Assembly: GCA_020627655.1 (NCBI GenBank)
Contig: JAHDGM010000008.1
Span: 1 to 64,000 of the forward strand
Length of the DNA: 64,000 nt
DNA from: Hellea sp.
Lineage (GTDB): Bacteria; Pseudomonadota; Alphaproteobacteria; Caulobacterales; Maricaulaceae
Direction of reading: 5' to 3'
The notes under the pieces were generated by a model. The model worked only from the letters and a program-made list of their open reading frames with translations. It searched no databases and was not told where the DNA came from. The translations under genes were made by a program, and so were the position numbers. This document shows positions 1 through 9,240 of this stretch, piece after piece. The number at the start of each line of letters is the position of its first letter. The first letter of the stretch is position 1.

Positions 1-183
1 AGCGCTGCAAAACCATTAGAAGATTATCAACATTAAATAGCCTGTACTGAGTGCCCTAAATTCACTCAAAATAAGGCACTCGTCTAATGACCGCTTTGGG
101 GATTATTGCGACATGCACATCCTCACAAAACTGTGAAAGCCATATGATTTGAACTCGCCATGTGCGGGCTCTAAGACGGGCTC
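1..183. other. Upstream non-coding stretch with alternative hairpins
   Basis: No convincing gene is visible in this stretch, which runs from the window edge to the DUF1223 gene. It holds two mutually exclusive pairings: TGAGTG (48-53) with CACTCA (63-68), and GAGTGCC (49-55) with GGCACTC (75-81). Neither is followed by a T-run, so no terminator is claimed. The end of an upstream gene may lie outside the window. Confidence 0.3.
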
Positions 184-864
184 ATGAGAAAACCTTTTAT
201 GCATCTATTTCTTCTGAGTCTTCTTGCTCTATCTGCGCCTATGGCTTTGGCAGGTGAAAACCCTGAGGCGGCTTCCCCCAAAACAGTGGTGGAACTGTTT
301 ACGTCTCAGGGCTGTTCTTCCTGCCCGCCGGCTAACCGTTTTGTCGGTGAACTGGCGGATGATCCGGACAAGCTGGTGCTCTCTTACGGCGTCACCTATT
401 GGGATTATCTGGGCTGGAAAGACACATTTGCGAGCGCGGATTTCACCAAACGTCAGAAAGATTACAGCCGCTCTTTAGGCATCGGATATTCATATACACC
501 GCAAATCATTCTTAACGGGGAAAAGCATAATTCGCGATATTCCAAACGCGCTGTCGAGAAAGCCGCCATCAGGGCTTCGGATATTGATCTGGATTTATCC
601 GTTAAAGATAATCACCTGAGCCTGAAAAGCTCAGCACCGAAAACCCTGATCGTGACCTATACGCCCGGCTGGCAATCTGTTCCTGTCGCGCGCGGGGAAA
701 ATCATGGGCGGACATTGCGCATTGCCAATGTTGTGAATGATATTCAGTGGGTGAAAACGTCCGGTCTGACCCATATAAAAATCAAAGACGGGCTGGCTTA
801 TGCGGCGCTGGTCCATGATCCGGTGGATAACCGGGTAGTGGCCGCCTCAGTGGTTACGCCTTAG
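184..864 (+). CDS. DUF1223 family secreted thioredoxin-like protein
   Basis: The 226-residue protein has a signal peptide (hydrophobic residues 7-22, likely cleavage after ALA at 23). A CSSCPP motif follows with Cys44 and Cys47 in a CxxC arrangement inside ELFTSQGCSSCPPA, the hallmark of the DUF1223 family, which has a thioredoxin-like fold and is common in alphaproteobacteria. A periplasmic location is inferred from the signal. The family's substrate is not established, and a redox role is suggested only by the CxxC. The 3' end overlaps the convergent ubiG by 11 bp. The ATG start is supported because the signal peptide begins there. Confidence 0.85.
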   Translation: MRKPFMHLFLLSLLALSAPMALAGENPEAASPKTVVELFTSQGCSSCPPANRFVGELADDPDKLVLSYGVTYWDYLGWKDTFASADFTKRQKDYSRSLGIGYSYTPQIILNGEKHNSRYSKRAVEKAAIRASDIDLDLSVKDNHLSLKSSAPKTLIVTYTPGWQSVPVARGENHGRTLRIANVVNDIQWVKTSGLTHIKIKDGLAYAALVHDPVDNRVVAASVVTP

Positions 865-1621
865 TTCCGACCGTTATATAATTAATCGACAGATCATCGC
901 TGAATGACCAGTTTTCCGTGAGCGGATTAAGGCTCATCCCGATAGGGGGCTCGGGTGTCAGTCCGGCATCTTTGATCCAGAGGCGCAGTTCTGAGGGTTT
1001 CACCAGCTTGTCATAATGATGAGTGCCGCGCGGGAGCCAGCGCAACACATATTCGGCCCCGACAATGGCAAAGGCAAAGGCCTTAAACGTACGGTTAATG
1101 GTGGAGCATATTAGAAGCCCGCCCTCTCTGACCATTGCGCCGCAATCTTTCATAAAGTCGGGCGGATTGGCGACGTGTTCAATCACTTCCATATTCAGCA
1201 CAGCATCAAAAGGCGCTTCGCCGCTTTGCACCAATTGTTCAATGGTACCGTGGCGATAATCAATATCCAGACCCATTTGATTGGCGTGAGTTTTGGCGGT
1301 TTTAAGGTTGTTTTCCAGGGCGTCTACGCCGGTAATGCTTGCGCCCAGCCGCGTCAAAGGTTCGCAGAGAAGCCCGCCGCCGCAGCCAATATCCAGAATA
1401 CGCAGGCCTTTAAGCGGGGTGTCTATGTCTGGATCACGGTGAAAATGCTCGCAAAGTGTTGCCTTGATAAAGCCGATCCGAAAGGCATTCATCACATGAA
1501 GCGGCTTGAACTTGCCCGAAGGATTCCACCAATCCGCCGCCATACGGGCAAAACTTTCCATTTCCTTGGGATCGACGGAAACTGAGGATATGTGATCAGG
1601 GGCAATATCAGCGTGGGCCAT
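854..1621 (-). CDS. ubiG: Ubiquinone biosynthesis O-methyltransferase UbiG
   Basis: The 255-residue class I SAM-dependent methyltransferase has motif I ILDIGCGGGLLCEP near residues 74-87 and a post-motif region (NMEVIEHVANP) typical of UbiG/Coq3. The family carries out both O-methylations of the ubiquinone ring (demethylubiquinone to ubiquinone and the earlier polyprenyl-hydroxybenzoate step) at the inner face of the membrane. The N-terminal block DPKEMESFARMAADWWNPSG is also characteristic. Length matches the family (about 240-260). It is divergent from lysC across 87 bp, the usual alphaproteobacterial neighbourhood. Confidence 0.94.
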   Translation of the reverse strand: MAHADIAPDHISSVSVDPKEMESFARMAADWWNPSGKFKPLHVMNAFRIGFIKATLCEHFHRDPDIDTPLKGLRILDIGCGGGLLCEPLTRLGASITGVDALENNLKTAKTHANQMGLDIDYRHGTIEQLVQSGEAPFDAVLNMEVIEHVANPPDFMKDCGAMVREGGLLICSTINRTFKAFAFAIVGAEYVLRWLPRGTHHYDKLVKPSELRLWIKDAGLTPEPPIGMSLNPLTENWSFSDDLSINYITVGTKA

Positions 1622-1708
1622 AGTCCCAGCATAGGCCTATAATTATGTTTGTAAAAGCCAAACCAGCCGCGTAAAAGCGCCGCGATTGTTAATTTCAGGA
1701 AGAGATTT

Positions 1709-2974
1709 ATGGCGCGCATCGTCATGAAATTTGGCGGGACATCCGTAGCAGATCTGGATCGCATACGCCGGGTTGCAGATCTTGTAGCCGCTGAGGCCAA
1801 GGCCGGTAATGAAGTGGCTGTTGTTGTTTCGGCCATGAGCGGCGAAACCAACCGTCTTGTAGCCTTTGTTGATGCGCTCGACGCAGACCGCGTGGACGGC
1901 GCTAATGATAAACGTGGCGGCGCAATCGAAGACGAATATGATACGATTGTTTCCTCCGGAGAGCAGGTCACATCAGGTCTGCTGGCTATTGCGCTGCGCC
2001 GTAGAGGTATTCCGGCCAGATCCTGGCTCGGTTGGCAATTATCGCTCAAAACCGATAAGGCGCACAGCAAGGCCCGGATCGCCTCTATTGATGACAGCGA
2101 AATCGGCCAATCTTTGCGCGGTGGCAGCGTGGCCGTGGCTGCGGGGTTTCAGGGCATTACGGATGATCGGCGTATTTCAACACTGGGCCGGGGCGGCTCT
2201 GATACATCGGCTGTCGCGCTGGCGGTGGCGCTTAAGGCAGACCGCTGTGATATTTATACGGATGTGGACGGCATCTATACGACCGATCCGCGCATCGTGC
2301 CGGAAGCCCGCCGCCTGAACCGAATTGCTTTTGAAGAAATGTTAGAGCTGGCCTCTCTTGGGGCCAAGGTCTTGCAGGTGCGCTCGGTTGAGCTTGCCAT
2401 GAATAATAATTTACCGGTCCGTGTCCTGACCAGTTTCGCCGAAGACGGCGTGGACAATCCCGGTACGCTTGTCTGTCATGAGGATGAAACTATGGAAGAA
2501 CGTGTTGTTAGCGGAGTGGCCTATTCCCGTGATGAGGCCCAGATTACGATTTTACGTCTGGCCGATAAGCCAGGCATGGTGGCCAAAGTCTGTAAGGTCA
2601 TGTCGGACGCCAATATCATTGTGGACATGATTGTTCAGTCCATTTCCAAATCTGATAGCTCGGCCAATCTGACCTTTACAGTCGGAAAACGTGATCTTGA
2701 AAAGGCGGTAAAAGCGCTCGAACTGGCCCAAAGCGATATGGGATTTGAAGGCATAGTTTCTGATTCCAATGTTACCAAAGTCTCTATCGTTGGTATCGGT
2801 ATGCGCTCCCATACGGGCGTCGCCCAAACCATGTTCGAGGCCTTGGCCGAGCGCAATATCAATGTGGAAGTTATCGCCACATCCGAGATCAAAATCTCGG
2901 TCCTGATCAACGCCGAATATACAGAACTTGCCGTCCGCGCCCTCCACAGCGCCTTTGAGCTTGAGGTGAGTTAG
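1709..2974 (+). CDS. lysC: Aspartate kinase
   Basis: Aspartate kinase phosphorylates L-aspartate with ATP, the first step towards Lys, Met, Thr and Ile. The 421-residue protein starts with the kinase motif KFGGTS (residues 7-12), contains the amino-acid kinase core with GRGGSDTSAVALA, and ends in tandem ACT regulatory domains (about residues 265-420). Those domains usually bind Lys and/or Thr for feedback inhibition. Length fits the monofunctional family. The ATG is preceded by AGGAAGAG. It sits directly upstream of ptsP, an order often seen in alphaproteobacteria. No lysine riboswitch is visible in the short upstream region. Confidence 0.96.
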   Translation: MARIVMKFGGTSVADLDRIRRVADLVAAEAKAGNEVAVVVSAMSGETNRLVAFVDALDADRVDGANDKRGGAIEDEYDTIVSSGEQVTSGLLAIALRRRGIPARSWLGWQLSLKTDKAHSKARIASIDDSEIGQSLRGGSVAVAAGFQGITDDRRISTLGRGGSDTSAVALAVALKADRCDIYTDVDGIYTTDPRIVPEARRLNRIAFEEMLELASLGAKVLQVRSVELAMNNNLPVRVLTSFAEDGVDNPGTLVCHEDETMEERVVSGVAYSRDEAQITILRLADKPGMVAKVCKVMSDANIIVDMIVQSISKSDSSANLTFTVGKRDLEKAVKALELAQSDMGFEGIVSDSNVTKVSIVGIGMRSHTGVAQTMFEALAERNINVEVIATSEIKISVLINAEYTELAVRALHSAFELEVS

Positions 2975-3094
2975 GGTAGTATTGAAGTTTATTTATCTAT
3001 GGTCATGTTAGATTTTCCTAACGCAGTATAAACGTTTTCAAAATTTCATAATTTCGACCTAGTCCTGCCCCAATCGGGTGGTGTAGGATAGGGC

Positions 3095-5374
3095 GTGAGC
3101 CGCAACCCAAATATCAATACAACGCCGCCCCGTCTGATGCGGGCGATCCGCAAGGCTATGGCGGGTACAGAGTCGGTTCAGGAACGTCTGGACCACTTTG
3201 TTGAAGTGATTACCCAGGCCATGAAAGTCAAAGTGGCCTCCATTTACCTGCGCCGTCCCAGCCGTGAGCTGGAGCTTTCCGCCACTAAAGGTCTGAAAAA
3301 ATCAGCCGTCCATAAAACCCTGATGGCGCGCGGAGAGGGTCTGGTTGGCCATGTGGCGCAAACGGCGCGGCCGCTTAATCTGGCTGATGCTCCGGCTCAT
3401 CCTTTGTTTTCCTATCGCCCTGAAACGGGCGAGGAAAAATACAGTTCATTTTTGGGTGTGCCCATCCTGCGCGGCGGCCGAACTCTGGGCGTTTTGGTTG
3501 TCCAAAGCGAAGAGCGCCGGAATTTCAATGAAGAAGAGGTCGAAGACCTTTTGACTGTAGCTATGGTGCTGGCCGAAATCATCGTCGATGATGAAAGGGT
3601 TGGCGGGAAAAAAGGCGCGCTTAAGGGCATCACTCTAACGCCGACCAAGCCGGAAACTATAACCGGCAAAGCTTTTGCTGATGGCCTTGCCGAGGGTATC
3701 GCCCATCTTCATCTACCGCCTGTTGCTCCGTCTAATCTTCTGGCCGATAATATAGCCGCCGAAGAAATCCGGCTTGAAGAAGGGGTCGCTAAATTACGGG
3801 CATCTGTTGATGCCATGGTCAGCGGCGAGGCGGCCAGCCTATCTCGGGCGTCCAAAGAAATTTATGAAACCTACCGCATGTTCGCCTATGACCGGAAATG
3901 GGTCAAACGGCTGCGCGAAGCGGTTCACTCCGGCCTGACGGCTGAAGCTGCCGTAGAGCGTGTACGCAATGAACATCGCGCCCGGTTGATGAAATCGCCG
4001 GACCCTTATATGCGGGCCAGACTTCATGATCTTGAAGACCTTGCCAATCGTTTGTTACGGGCTTTATCGGGCGAAGCTCTGGGGCCGAAATCCATCCCGC
4101 AAAACGCCATTATCTTTGCCCGTGATCTCGGCCCGGCCGAGCTTCTGGATTATGACCGGGATAAGCTGGCGGGAATCGTTCTTGAAGAAGGTGCTCACAG
4201 CAGTCACACATCTATTATCTGCCGGGCTATTGGCGTTCCGCTTATTGGCCGCGCCGAAGGTATTCTTGACCGGATTGAAGTTGGGGATGTTGTACTAATC
4301 GACGGGGAAAGCGGTGAAGTCCACATGCGCCCCGTTGAAAGCCGCGTGGCGAATTTTCATCTGCGGATGAATATTCGCGGCGAGGTGGCCAAGGCGTATG
4401 AGGCAGTGAAACACAAGCCTGCGGTGACCAAAGACGGGCGCCATATTGCATTGCAGCTTAATGCGGGGCTTATTGTGGATCTGCCCCAGCTCGATGCAGC
4501 GGGCGCTGATGGGATTGGTCTGTTCAGAACAGAATTTCAATTCATGGTCTCGGATTTCATGCCGCGTCTTAAAGAGCAAACGGATCTTTATCGGCAGGCC
4601 CTCGAGGCAGCCGGACACCGCCCGGTTACGTTTCGCACGCTTGATCTGGGCGGAGATAAAATTCTGCCCTATATGGATCCGGTTCCCGAAGAAAATCCTG
4701 CCATTGGTTGGCGGGCCATTCGCATCGGTCTCGATAGGCCGGCTCTGCTGCGCTATCAGTGCCGGGCGCTGATCGCAGCAGCTGCAGGCCGTAATTTACG
4801 GGTCATGTTCCCTATGGTGACAACGGTGGACGAATTTATCGCCGCACGGGGTTTGTTTGATACAGAGGTCAAGCGGGCTTCTTCCCTTGGCCATAGCCTG
4901 CCCCATAAAATCGAAGTGGGAGTAATGCTGGAAACGCCGTCACTGGCATGGTCAGTTCGGGCCATATGTGACCATGCGGATTTTGTCTCTGTGGGCTGTA
5001 ATGATCTTATGCAGTTTTTCTTTGCGGCAGACCGGGATAATATTCGTGTTTCTGATCGGTATGATCCGCTCCATCCGGCAGCTCTATCTATTTTGCGGTT
5101 CATCGCAGATGGTTGTCAAAAGGCCGATGTGCCAGCCTCTATATGCGGAGAGATTGCCGGGCGCCCCATAGAGGCGGTGACGCTTGTTGCTCTTGGTTTT
5201 GAATCTCTATCCATGCCCGTGACAGGTATCGGTCCGGTCAAGGCTGCGCTACTGGCGCTGGATGTTGGAAAGCTGAAAGCGCTGATCACACCTCTGATTA
5301 ATGTGGACTCCAGACTGTCCACCATTCGTGACCATGTGCGCGAATTTTGCATGGAAGAAGGCATCCCTGTGTAA
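3095..5374 (+). CDS. ptsP: Phosphoenolpyruvate-protein phosphotransferase PtsP (EI-Ntr)
   Basis: This is the enzyme I of the nitrogen PTS, which takes phosphate from PEP and passes it to NPr. The 759-residue protein has an N-terminal GAF domain (about residues 20-160) and a PEP-utiliser N domain. The mobile His domain holds the phosphorylatable His in GAHSSHTSIICRA (about residue 370). The C-terminal TIM barrel contains FRTEFQFM and the catalytic Cys in SICGEIAGRP. The start is GTG at 3095. The architecture (GAF plus EI) separates it from sugar-PTS enzyme I. Ptsp-type EI is generally linked to nitrogen and carbon signalling; the partner proteins are not in this window. Confidence 0.95.
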   Translation: MSRNPNINTTPPRLMRAIRKAMAGTESVQERLDHFVEVITQAMKVKVASIYLRRPSRELELSATKGLKKSAVHKTLMARGEGLVGHVAQTARPLNLADAPAHPLFSYRPETGEEKYSSFLGVPILRGGRTLGVLVVQSEERRNFNEEEVEDLLTVAMVLAEIIVDDERVGGKKGALKGITLTPTKPETITGKAFADGLAEGIAHLHLPPVAPSNLLADNIAAEEIRLEEGVAKLRASVDAMVSGEAASLSRASKEIYETYRMFAYDRKWVKRLREAVHSGLTAEAAVERVRNEHRARLMKSPDPYMRARLHDLEDLANRLLRALSGEALGPKSIPQNAIIFARDLGPAELLDYDRDKLAGIVLEEGAHSSHTSIICRAIGVPLIGRAEGILDRIEVGDVVLIDGESGEVHMRPVESRVANFHLRMNIRGEVAKAYEAVKHKPAVTKDGRHIALQLNAGLIVDLPQLDAAGADGIGLFRTEFQFMVSDFMPRLKEQTDLYRQALEAAGHRPVTFRTLDLGGDKILPYMDPVPEENPAIGWRAIRIGLDRPALLRYQCRALIAAAAGRNLRVMFPMVTTVDEFIAARGLFDTEVKRASSLGHSLPHKIEVGVMLETPSLAWSVRAICDHADFVSVGCNDLMQFFFAADRDNIRVSDRYDPLHPAALSILRFIADGCQKADVPASICGEIAGRPIEAVTLVALGFESLSMPVTGIGPVKAALLALDVGKLKALITPLINVDSRLSTIRDHVREFCMEEGIPV

Positions 5375-5375
5375 C

Positions 5376-5401
5376 AAAAACCCCGATGCAACGCACCGGG
5401 G
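5376..5401 (-). terminator. Intrinsic terminator after the M49-like gene
   Basis: Read on the minus strand, CCCCGGTGC and GCATCGGGG form a 9-bp stem with one G-U pair and a GTT loop, followed by TTTTTG. The T-run is only on the minus-strand side, so it serves the metallopeptidase gene ending at 5430. It lies immediately beyond the stop of convergent ptsP. Confidence 0.8.
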
Positions 5402-5429
5402 GTAAAATTCTCTCAGCCAGTAAAAGCAC

Positions 5430-7115
5430 TTAAATCTTGTCAGGATAGATCGGGGTGATGTCCACGGGGACATGGCCTAGATCACCGAGGATTATATTGG
5501 CCTGTTCGTCCAGGGTTCCATATTCATCCAGAAAAGCTTTGGCTTTGTCATAGTCTCCATCGCCCTGAACCCGAATGAACATACCGGTAAGATCGGATAT
5601 GGCCTGCTCCATTTTATCATAATCGATCCGGAATCTTTGTTGTTCGGGGTCCCAGGTGACTGCGCCTGTGCGCCGATAATAATTATACTGAATAGTTCGG
5701 CCTTTAGCGTGCGCTGATTCTGTACCAAAACGCACAGATCTGAAAATGCCTGTAAAATGGGTGGCCATTAATTGTTTCTTTTCAGAAGCAGGAAGCTCGC
5801 CTTTTTCCATCATATAGAGGATGTTATAAGCGCCCATAATGTCGGCTTTGCCTTCTTCAAGGCCGGAATAAAGCTCCTTCAGTTCGGCAGCTACAGTTGT
5901 TTCCCGTCCGTCCACTGTGATGGAGCCGGGGCCGAGGCTGTGGGATAATTCGTGAAACAAAGTTCCGTTGGCCATATATTTTTTGTTGGTCAAAGCCGCT
6001 TGTTCAGGGACAAGGACTCGCTGACCAATAGGGGCAAGGATACGATCATATTTCGCGCCGAGCACATTATTGAGGATCACTTTCTTGGCACCTTTGGCTT
6101 CGCGTACCCGCTCGTCATTGGGCAGGTTGAAGGCAATGGTCTGAACGCCGGGCACATTATCGCCGCCGCCTTTGATCTGATAGGTCGCGGCAATGGGGCT
6201 TTCAAATCCGCGCTTGAAGTTTTTATAGTTCTCTTCAACCGGAAGGTTGGCTTCCATGTCGCGCAGATAGTTTTTATATTTGGCAAGCGCGGCGCTCTCT
6301 TCAGGGTTTTTAACCGTCAGGAACATTTCATAGGCTGTTTTGTAACCATAAAGGCCATCATCATAAGTTTCGTAAGGGCCGATGGCGACTTCGATATTAC
6401 CTTCAAGGTCCATCCACGCCATTTCGGATTCGTAATAATCATCAGATAAAAAAGAATCTGCTCGCAGGTTCAAAAACCGTTTTAGACTAGGTTCTTCTGT
6501 AAGTTCCGCGGCTTCGCGCAGTATAGAAACAATTTTGGTGACTTGGGGTTTATAAGCCTCGGCATAAGGTATGGCGATCAGCTTGTCTCCGTCTCGGCGA
6601 ATAACCGTATAGCCGGAGCGAAAAGCGGCTTCGTCTTGCGGGTGAGCCGTGATCCAGTTTTCAAATTCATCTTTGGTCATGTCTGCCGGATAGAAACCAC
6701 CACCTTTAGGGCAGGGCGTATCACCAAAGAAAATCTTATTGTCGTTAAGCCCGTCACAGGGGCCGTAATTCAGATCGAACATTTTCAGTACGATATCCTT
6801 GTCGGCGCGATCGGATTTAAGAATGGCCTCGCGGATAGAGGTGTTATCGGCGTTGAGTTGCTGCATGTAAATTTCGTTCAGGGGCGCGCTGGCCCCCATC
6901 AGTTTATTGACCACAGCCCGCTCGGAATTTGACAGAAAAGACGTGTCCACATCCATTTTAACCCGGGCAAATTTATTAAACTGAACTTCAAGATCAGATG
7001 ATACCGCTGTGTCCGCTGGCGTGGAAGGCGTTGTTGGACTCTGCGTGGATTCTGTCTGGCCCTTACATCCGGCCAGAAGCGCGGCAATAGTTATACCTGT
7101 GAGAAGTTTGCGCAT
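5430..7115 (-). CDS. M49-like (dipeptidyl-peptidase III family) zinc metallopeptidase lipoprotein
   Basis: The 561-residue protein begins with a lipoprotein signal, LLAGC with Cys17 as the lipobox cysteine, so it is predicted to be a membrane-anchored envelope protein. Residues 388-392 are HELSH, followed about 30 residues later by LEEGKADIMG (Glu420/Glu421). This spacing resembles the DPP III-like (M49-related) group that carries HExxH rather than the classical HExxGH. Zinc binding by His388, His392 and a downstream Glu is inferred. The long acidic N-terminal half has no domain I can name. It sits 14 bp downstream of the HIT gene on the same strand. The peptide substrate is unknown. Confidence 0.7.
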   Translation of the reverse strand: MRKLLTGITIAALLAGCKGQTESTQSPTTPSTPADTAVSSDLEVQFNKFARVKMDVDTSFLSNSERAVVNKLMGASAPLNEIYMQQLNADNTSIREAILKSDRADKDIVLKMFDLNYGPCDGLNDNKIFFGDTPCPKGGGFYPADMTKDEFENWITAHPQDEAAFRSGYTVIRRDGDKLIAIPYAEAYKPQVTKIVSILREAAELTEEPSLKRFLNLRADSFLSDDYYESEMAWMDLEGNIEVAIGPYETYDDGLYGYKTAYEMFLTVKNPEESAALAKYKNYLRDMEANLPVEENYKNFKRGFESPIAATYQIKGGGDNVPGVQTIAFNLPNDERVREAKGAKKVILNNVLGAKYDRILAPIGQRVLVPEQAALTNKKYMANGTLFHELSHSLGPGSITVDGRETTVAAELKELYSGLEEGKADIMGAYNILYMMEKGELPASEKKQLMATHFTGIFRSVRFGTESAHAKGRTIQYNYYRRTGAVTWDPEQQRFRIDYDKMEQAISDLTGMFIRVQGDGDYDKAKAFLDEYGTLDEQANIILGDLGHVPVDITPIYPDKI

Positions 7116-7129
7116 TGATTTATCCTTAT

Positions 7130-7561
7130 TTATAGGGCCGCGTTGATTTTAGCGGCTAGTTGTTTGAGAACATCCATATCGGCCATTTGGCCGGATGCAT
7201 GATCACGCATTTGTCCACCTGTATAGCGCGGGAGAATGTGAAAGTGTAAATGAAAAACAGTTTGCCCGGCGGGCGCGCCGTTGAACTGGGTGATAACAAT
7301 ACCGTCTGGATCAAGGGCTGTTTTAACGGCGCTGGCTATGGTTTGGGTTGTGTGGATCACATGGGTGAGCATGTCGGGATCCGTATCCAGAAGATTTCGA
7401 GAAGGGGTTTTCGGGATGACCAGCGTATGGCCGCTGGTTTGCGGAAAAGCATCCATGAAAGATAGAACCTGATCATCTTCGTAAACTTTGGCGCATGGAA
7501 TTTCGCCGCGCAATATTTTCGCGAAAATATTATCCGGATCATATGTGCCGTTGAGACTCAT
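7130..7561 (-). CDS. HIT family nucleotide hydrolase
   Basis: The 143-residue protein carries the histidine triad HLHFHILPR (His104, His106, His108). The family consists of small purine-nucleotide phosphoramidases or hydrolases of the HINT type. The N-terminal FAKILRGEIPCAKVYEDD is the usual Hint-like opening. It lies 14 bp after the FemAB-like acyltransferase gene and 14 bp before the M49-like gene on the same strand, so the three could be cotranscribed. The exact substrate cannot be read from sequence. Confidence 0.92.
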   Translation of the reverse strand: MSLNGTYDPDNIFAKILRGEIPCAKVYEDDQVLSFMDAFPQTSGHTLVIPKTPSRNLLDTDPDMLTHVIHTTQTIASAVKTALDPDGIVITQFNGAPAGQTVFHLHFHILPRYTGGQMRDHASGQMADMDVLKQLAAKINAAL

Positions 7562-7574
7562 GCCTGTTCCTTCT

Positions 7575-8708
7575 TCATGATTGGCTTTTCTTAAAGGGCG
7601 TATATTGCCTTAAAATTTCAATATTATCTTCTACTGCCTCGCGTTCCTGCGTCAAGTAATCGTCAATGGCGGCGCGCAGTCCCGGATGGGATAAATAATG
7701 AGCGGAATAGGTCGTGACGGGCTCATAACCGCGGGCCAATTTATGTTCCCCCTGTGCCCCCGCTTCGACGCAGGAAAGCTTCATCTCCAGGGCCGCATCA
7801 ATGGCCTGATAATAACACAGCTCGAAATGCAAGAAAGGTTTGCGTATCAGGCAGCCCCAGTTGCGACCATAAAGCGCCTGCGTTCCGATAAAGTTCAGAG
7901 CTGCCGCAATAGGCGCATCGTCCTGAAATGCCATGACCAGTAAGATGTTGTCTTTCATGCTGTCATGAATGCGGGCAAAGAATTCCCGGTTTAAATAGGG
8001 AGAGCCCCATTTGCGCGCGCCAGTGTCCACATAGCATTGATAAAATACATCCCAATGTTCACTTTTAAGATTATCCCGGGTTAGACGTTTTATGGTGATT
8101 CCATCCTGAGCCGCCGCCCGTTCTTTTTTGATGTTTTTACGTTTGCGCGATGAAAGCGCCGCCAGAAAAGCCTCAAAATTTTCATAGCCCTGATTGATGA
8201 AATGAAATTGACGGTCTTGCCGGATTAGTAAGCCTGCCTCTTGGCAGGCTGCGCGGTCTTTGTCTTCAAGGAACGTCAAATGCACGCCGGAATAGTTCCA
8301 TTCCTGACAGGCCTGAATCATGGTCGATAGCAAGGCATTTTTATGGGTTTCAGTTTTGGCTAACAGGCGTGGCCCGCTTGCAGGGGTGAAGGGTACTGCG
8401 CATTGGAGTTTTGGGTAATAACGCCCTCTGGCCCTGTGCAGGGCATCGGCCCAGCCGTGATCAAACACATATTCGCCCTGACTGTGGGTTTTGGCGTAAA
8501 ATGGTGCTGCGCCCACAGGGTTTTCGTTTTCATCGGTCAACCAGATATGTCGCGGAGCCCAGCCTGTCTCGAGGGCAGCGCAGCCGCTTTGTTCAAGAGC
8601 GGATAGGAAACGCCAAGACAAAAATGGGTTATGGGATCCAGCTAATTTATCCCAATCGGTTTCTGTGACTTCATCGATTTGGGTGAGAATTTTCGCCGTG
8701 ATGTTCAC
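7575..8708 (-). CDS. FemAB/GNAT-like N-acyltransferase (COG3146 type)
   Basis: The 377-residue protein resembles the family annotated as predicted N-acyltransferase or peptidoglycan-biosynthesis-recognition protein. Visible family landmarks are FLSWRFLSALEQSG near the N-terminus, ALSSRKRKNIKKERA in the middle, and GAQGEHKLARGYEPV near the C-terminus. A GNAT fold is expected from the family. The biological acceptor is not established. Its start overlaps the stop of the ridA-like gene by 4 bp (ATGA), showing translational coupling. Confidence 0.8.
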   Translation of the reverse strand: MNITAKILTQIDEVTETDWDKLAGSHNPFLSWRFLSALEQSGCAALETGWAPRHIWLTDENENPVGAAPFYAKTHSQGEYVFDHGWADALHRARGRYYPKLQCAVPFTPASGPRLLAKTETHKNALLSTMIQACQEWNYSGVHLTFLEDKDRAACQEAGLLIRQDRQFHFINQGYENFEAFLAALSSRKRKNIKKERAAAQDGITIKRLTRDNLKSEHWDVFYQCYVDTGARKWGSPYLNREFFARIHDSMKDNILLVMAFQDDAPIAAALNFIGTQALYGRNWGCLIRKPFLHFELCYYQAIDAALEMKLSCVEAGAQGEHKLARGYEPVTTYSAHYLSHPGLRAAIDDYLTQEREAVEDNIEILRQYTPFKKSQS

Positions 8709-9172
8709 TCAATTTCGATAATCGCATCAATTTCTACGGCGGCGTCACGGGGCAAAGACGGGGCCGAAACAGCAAAGCGGGCGTGACGGCCTTTATCACC
8801 AAAAACAGCGACCATTATATCCGAGCAGCCATTGATAACTTTGGGTACATCAATAGCGGTGGAGGTGGGTAGAGCCTGGACAAAGCCGCCCAGTTTGACA
8901 ATGCGTTTGACCCGTGTGAGATCACCGCCGCAGGCAGCTTTCATTTGCGCCAAGAGGTTGAGCGCCGAATAGCTGGCGGCCTTTTGGCCCTGCTCGACCG
9001 TCAGATCCTCGCCGAGACGCCCGCCAATGGCATCATCGCCAATAATTGAAACCTGCCCTGAAATGAACACCAGATTGCCAGTAATCACATAAGGTACGTA
9101 ATTGGCTACGGGTGTGGACGGTGTGGGAATTTCCAAACCGAGCTTGGCGATTTTTTCGTCTATAGCGTTCAT
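8705..9172 (-). CDS. RidA family protein (YjgF/YER057c/UK114-like)
   Basis: The 155-residue protein fits the longer RidA subfamily (about 150 residues) with YVITGNLVFISGQV and the C-terminal RFAVSAPSLPRDAAVEIDAI. Archetypal RidA proteins hydrolyse reactive enamine/imine intermediates made by PLP enzymes such as threonine dehydratase. Several such enzymes (ilvA, metB) are in this window, but this gene is not adjacent to them. It is first in a minus-strand run with the acyltransferase, HIT and M49-like genes. Activity of this subfamily member is not certain. Confidence 0.88.
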   Translation of the reverse strand: MNAIDEKIAKLGLEIPTPSTPVANYVPYVITGNLVFISGQVSIIGDDAIGGRLGEDLTVEQGQKAASYSALNLLAQMKAACGGDLTRVKRIVKLGGFVQALPTSTAIDVPKVINGCSDIMVAVFGDKGRHARFAVSAPSLPRDAAVEIDAIIEIE

Positions 9173-9240
9173 GGTGACTGCCTTTTATTTTATGCTAGAC
9201 ATGCTAGTAAAAAATAAAGCCATAAAGGTAAAGCTAAACC

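Noticed and set aside
1492-2070. 192-aa minus ORF spanning the ubiG-lysC junction
   Set aside because: Antisense to lysC and overlapping the ubiG start in another frame, with Ser/Ala/Arg-rich shadow composition.
5952-6449. 165-aa plus ORF inside the M49-like gene
   Set aside because: Antisense shadow with no motif; the minus-strand gene has a lipobox and a zinc motif.
9192-9207. Direct repeat ATGCTAG-AC-ATGCTAG between ridA-like and nitroreductase genes
   Set aside because: Two 7-bp copies only. It could be a regulator site, but there is nothing further to support it.
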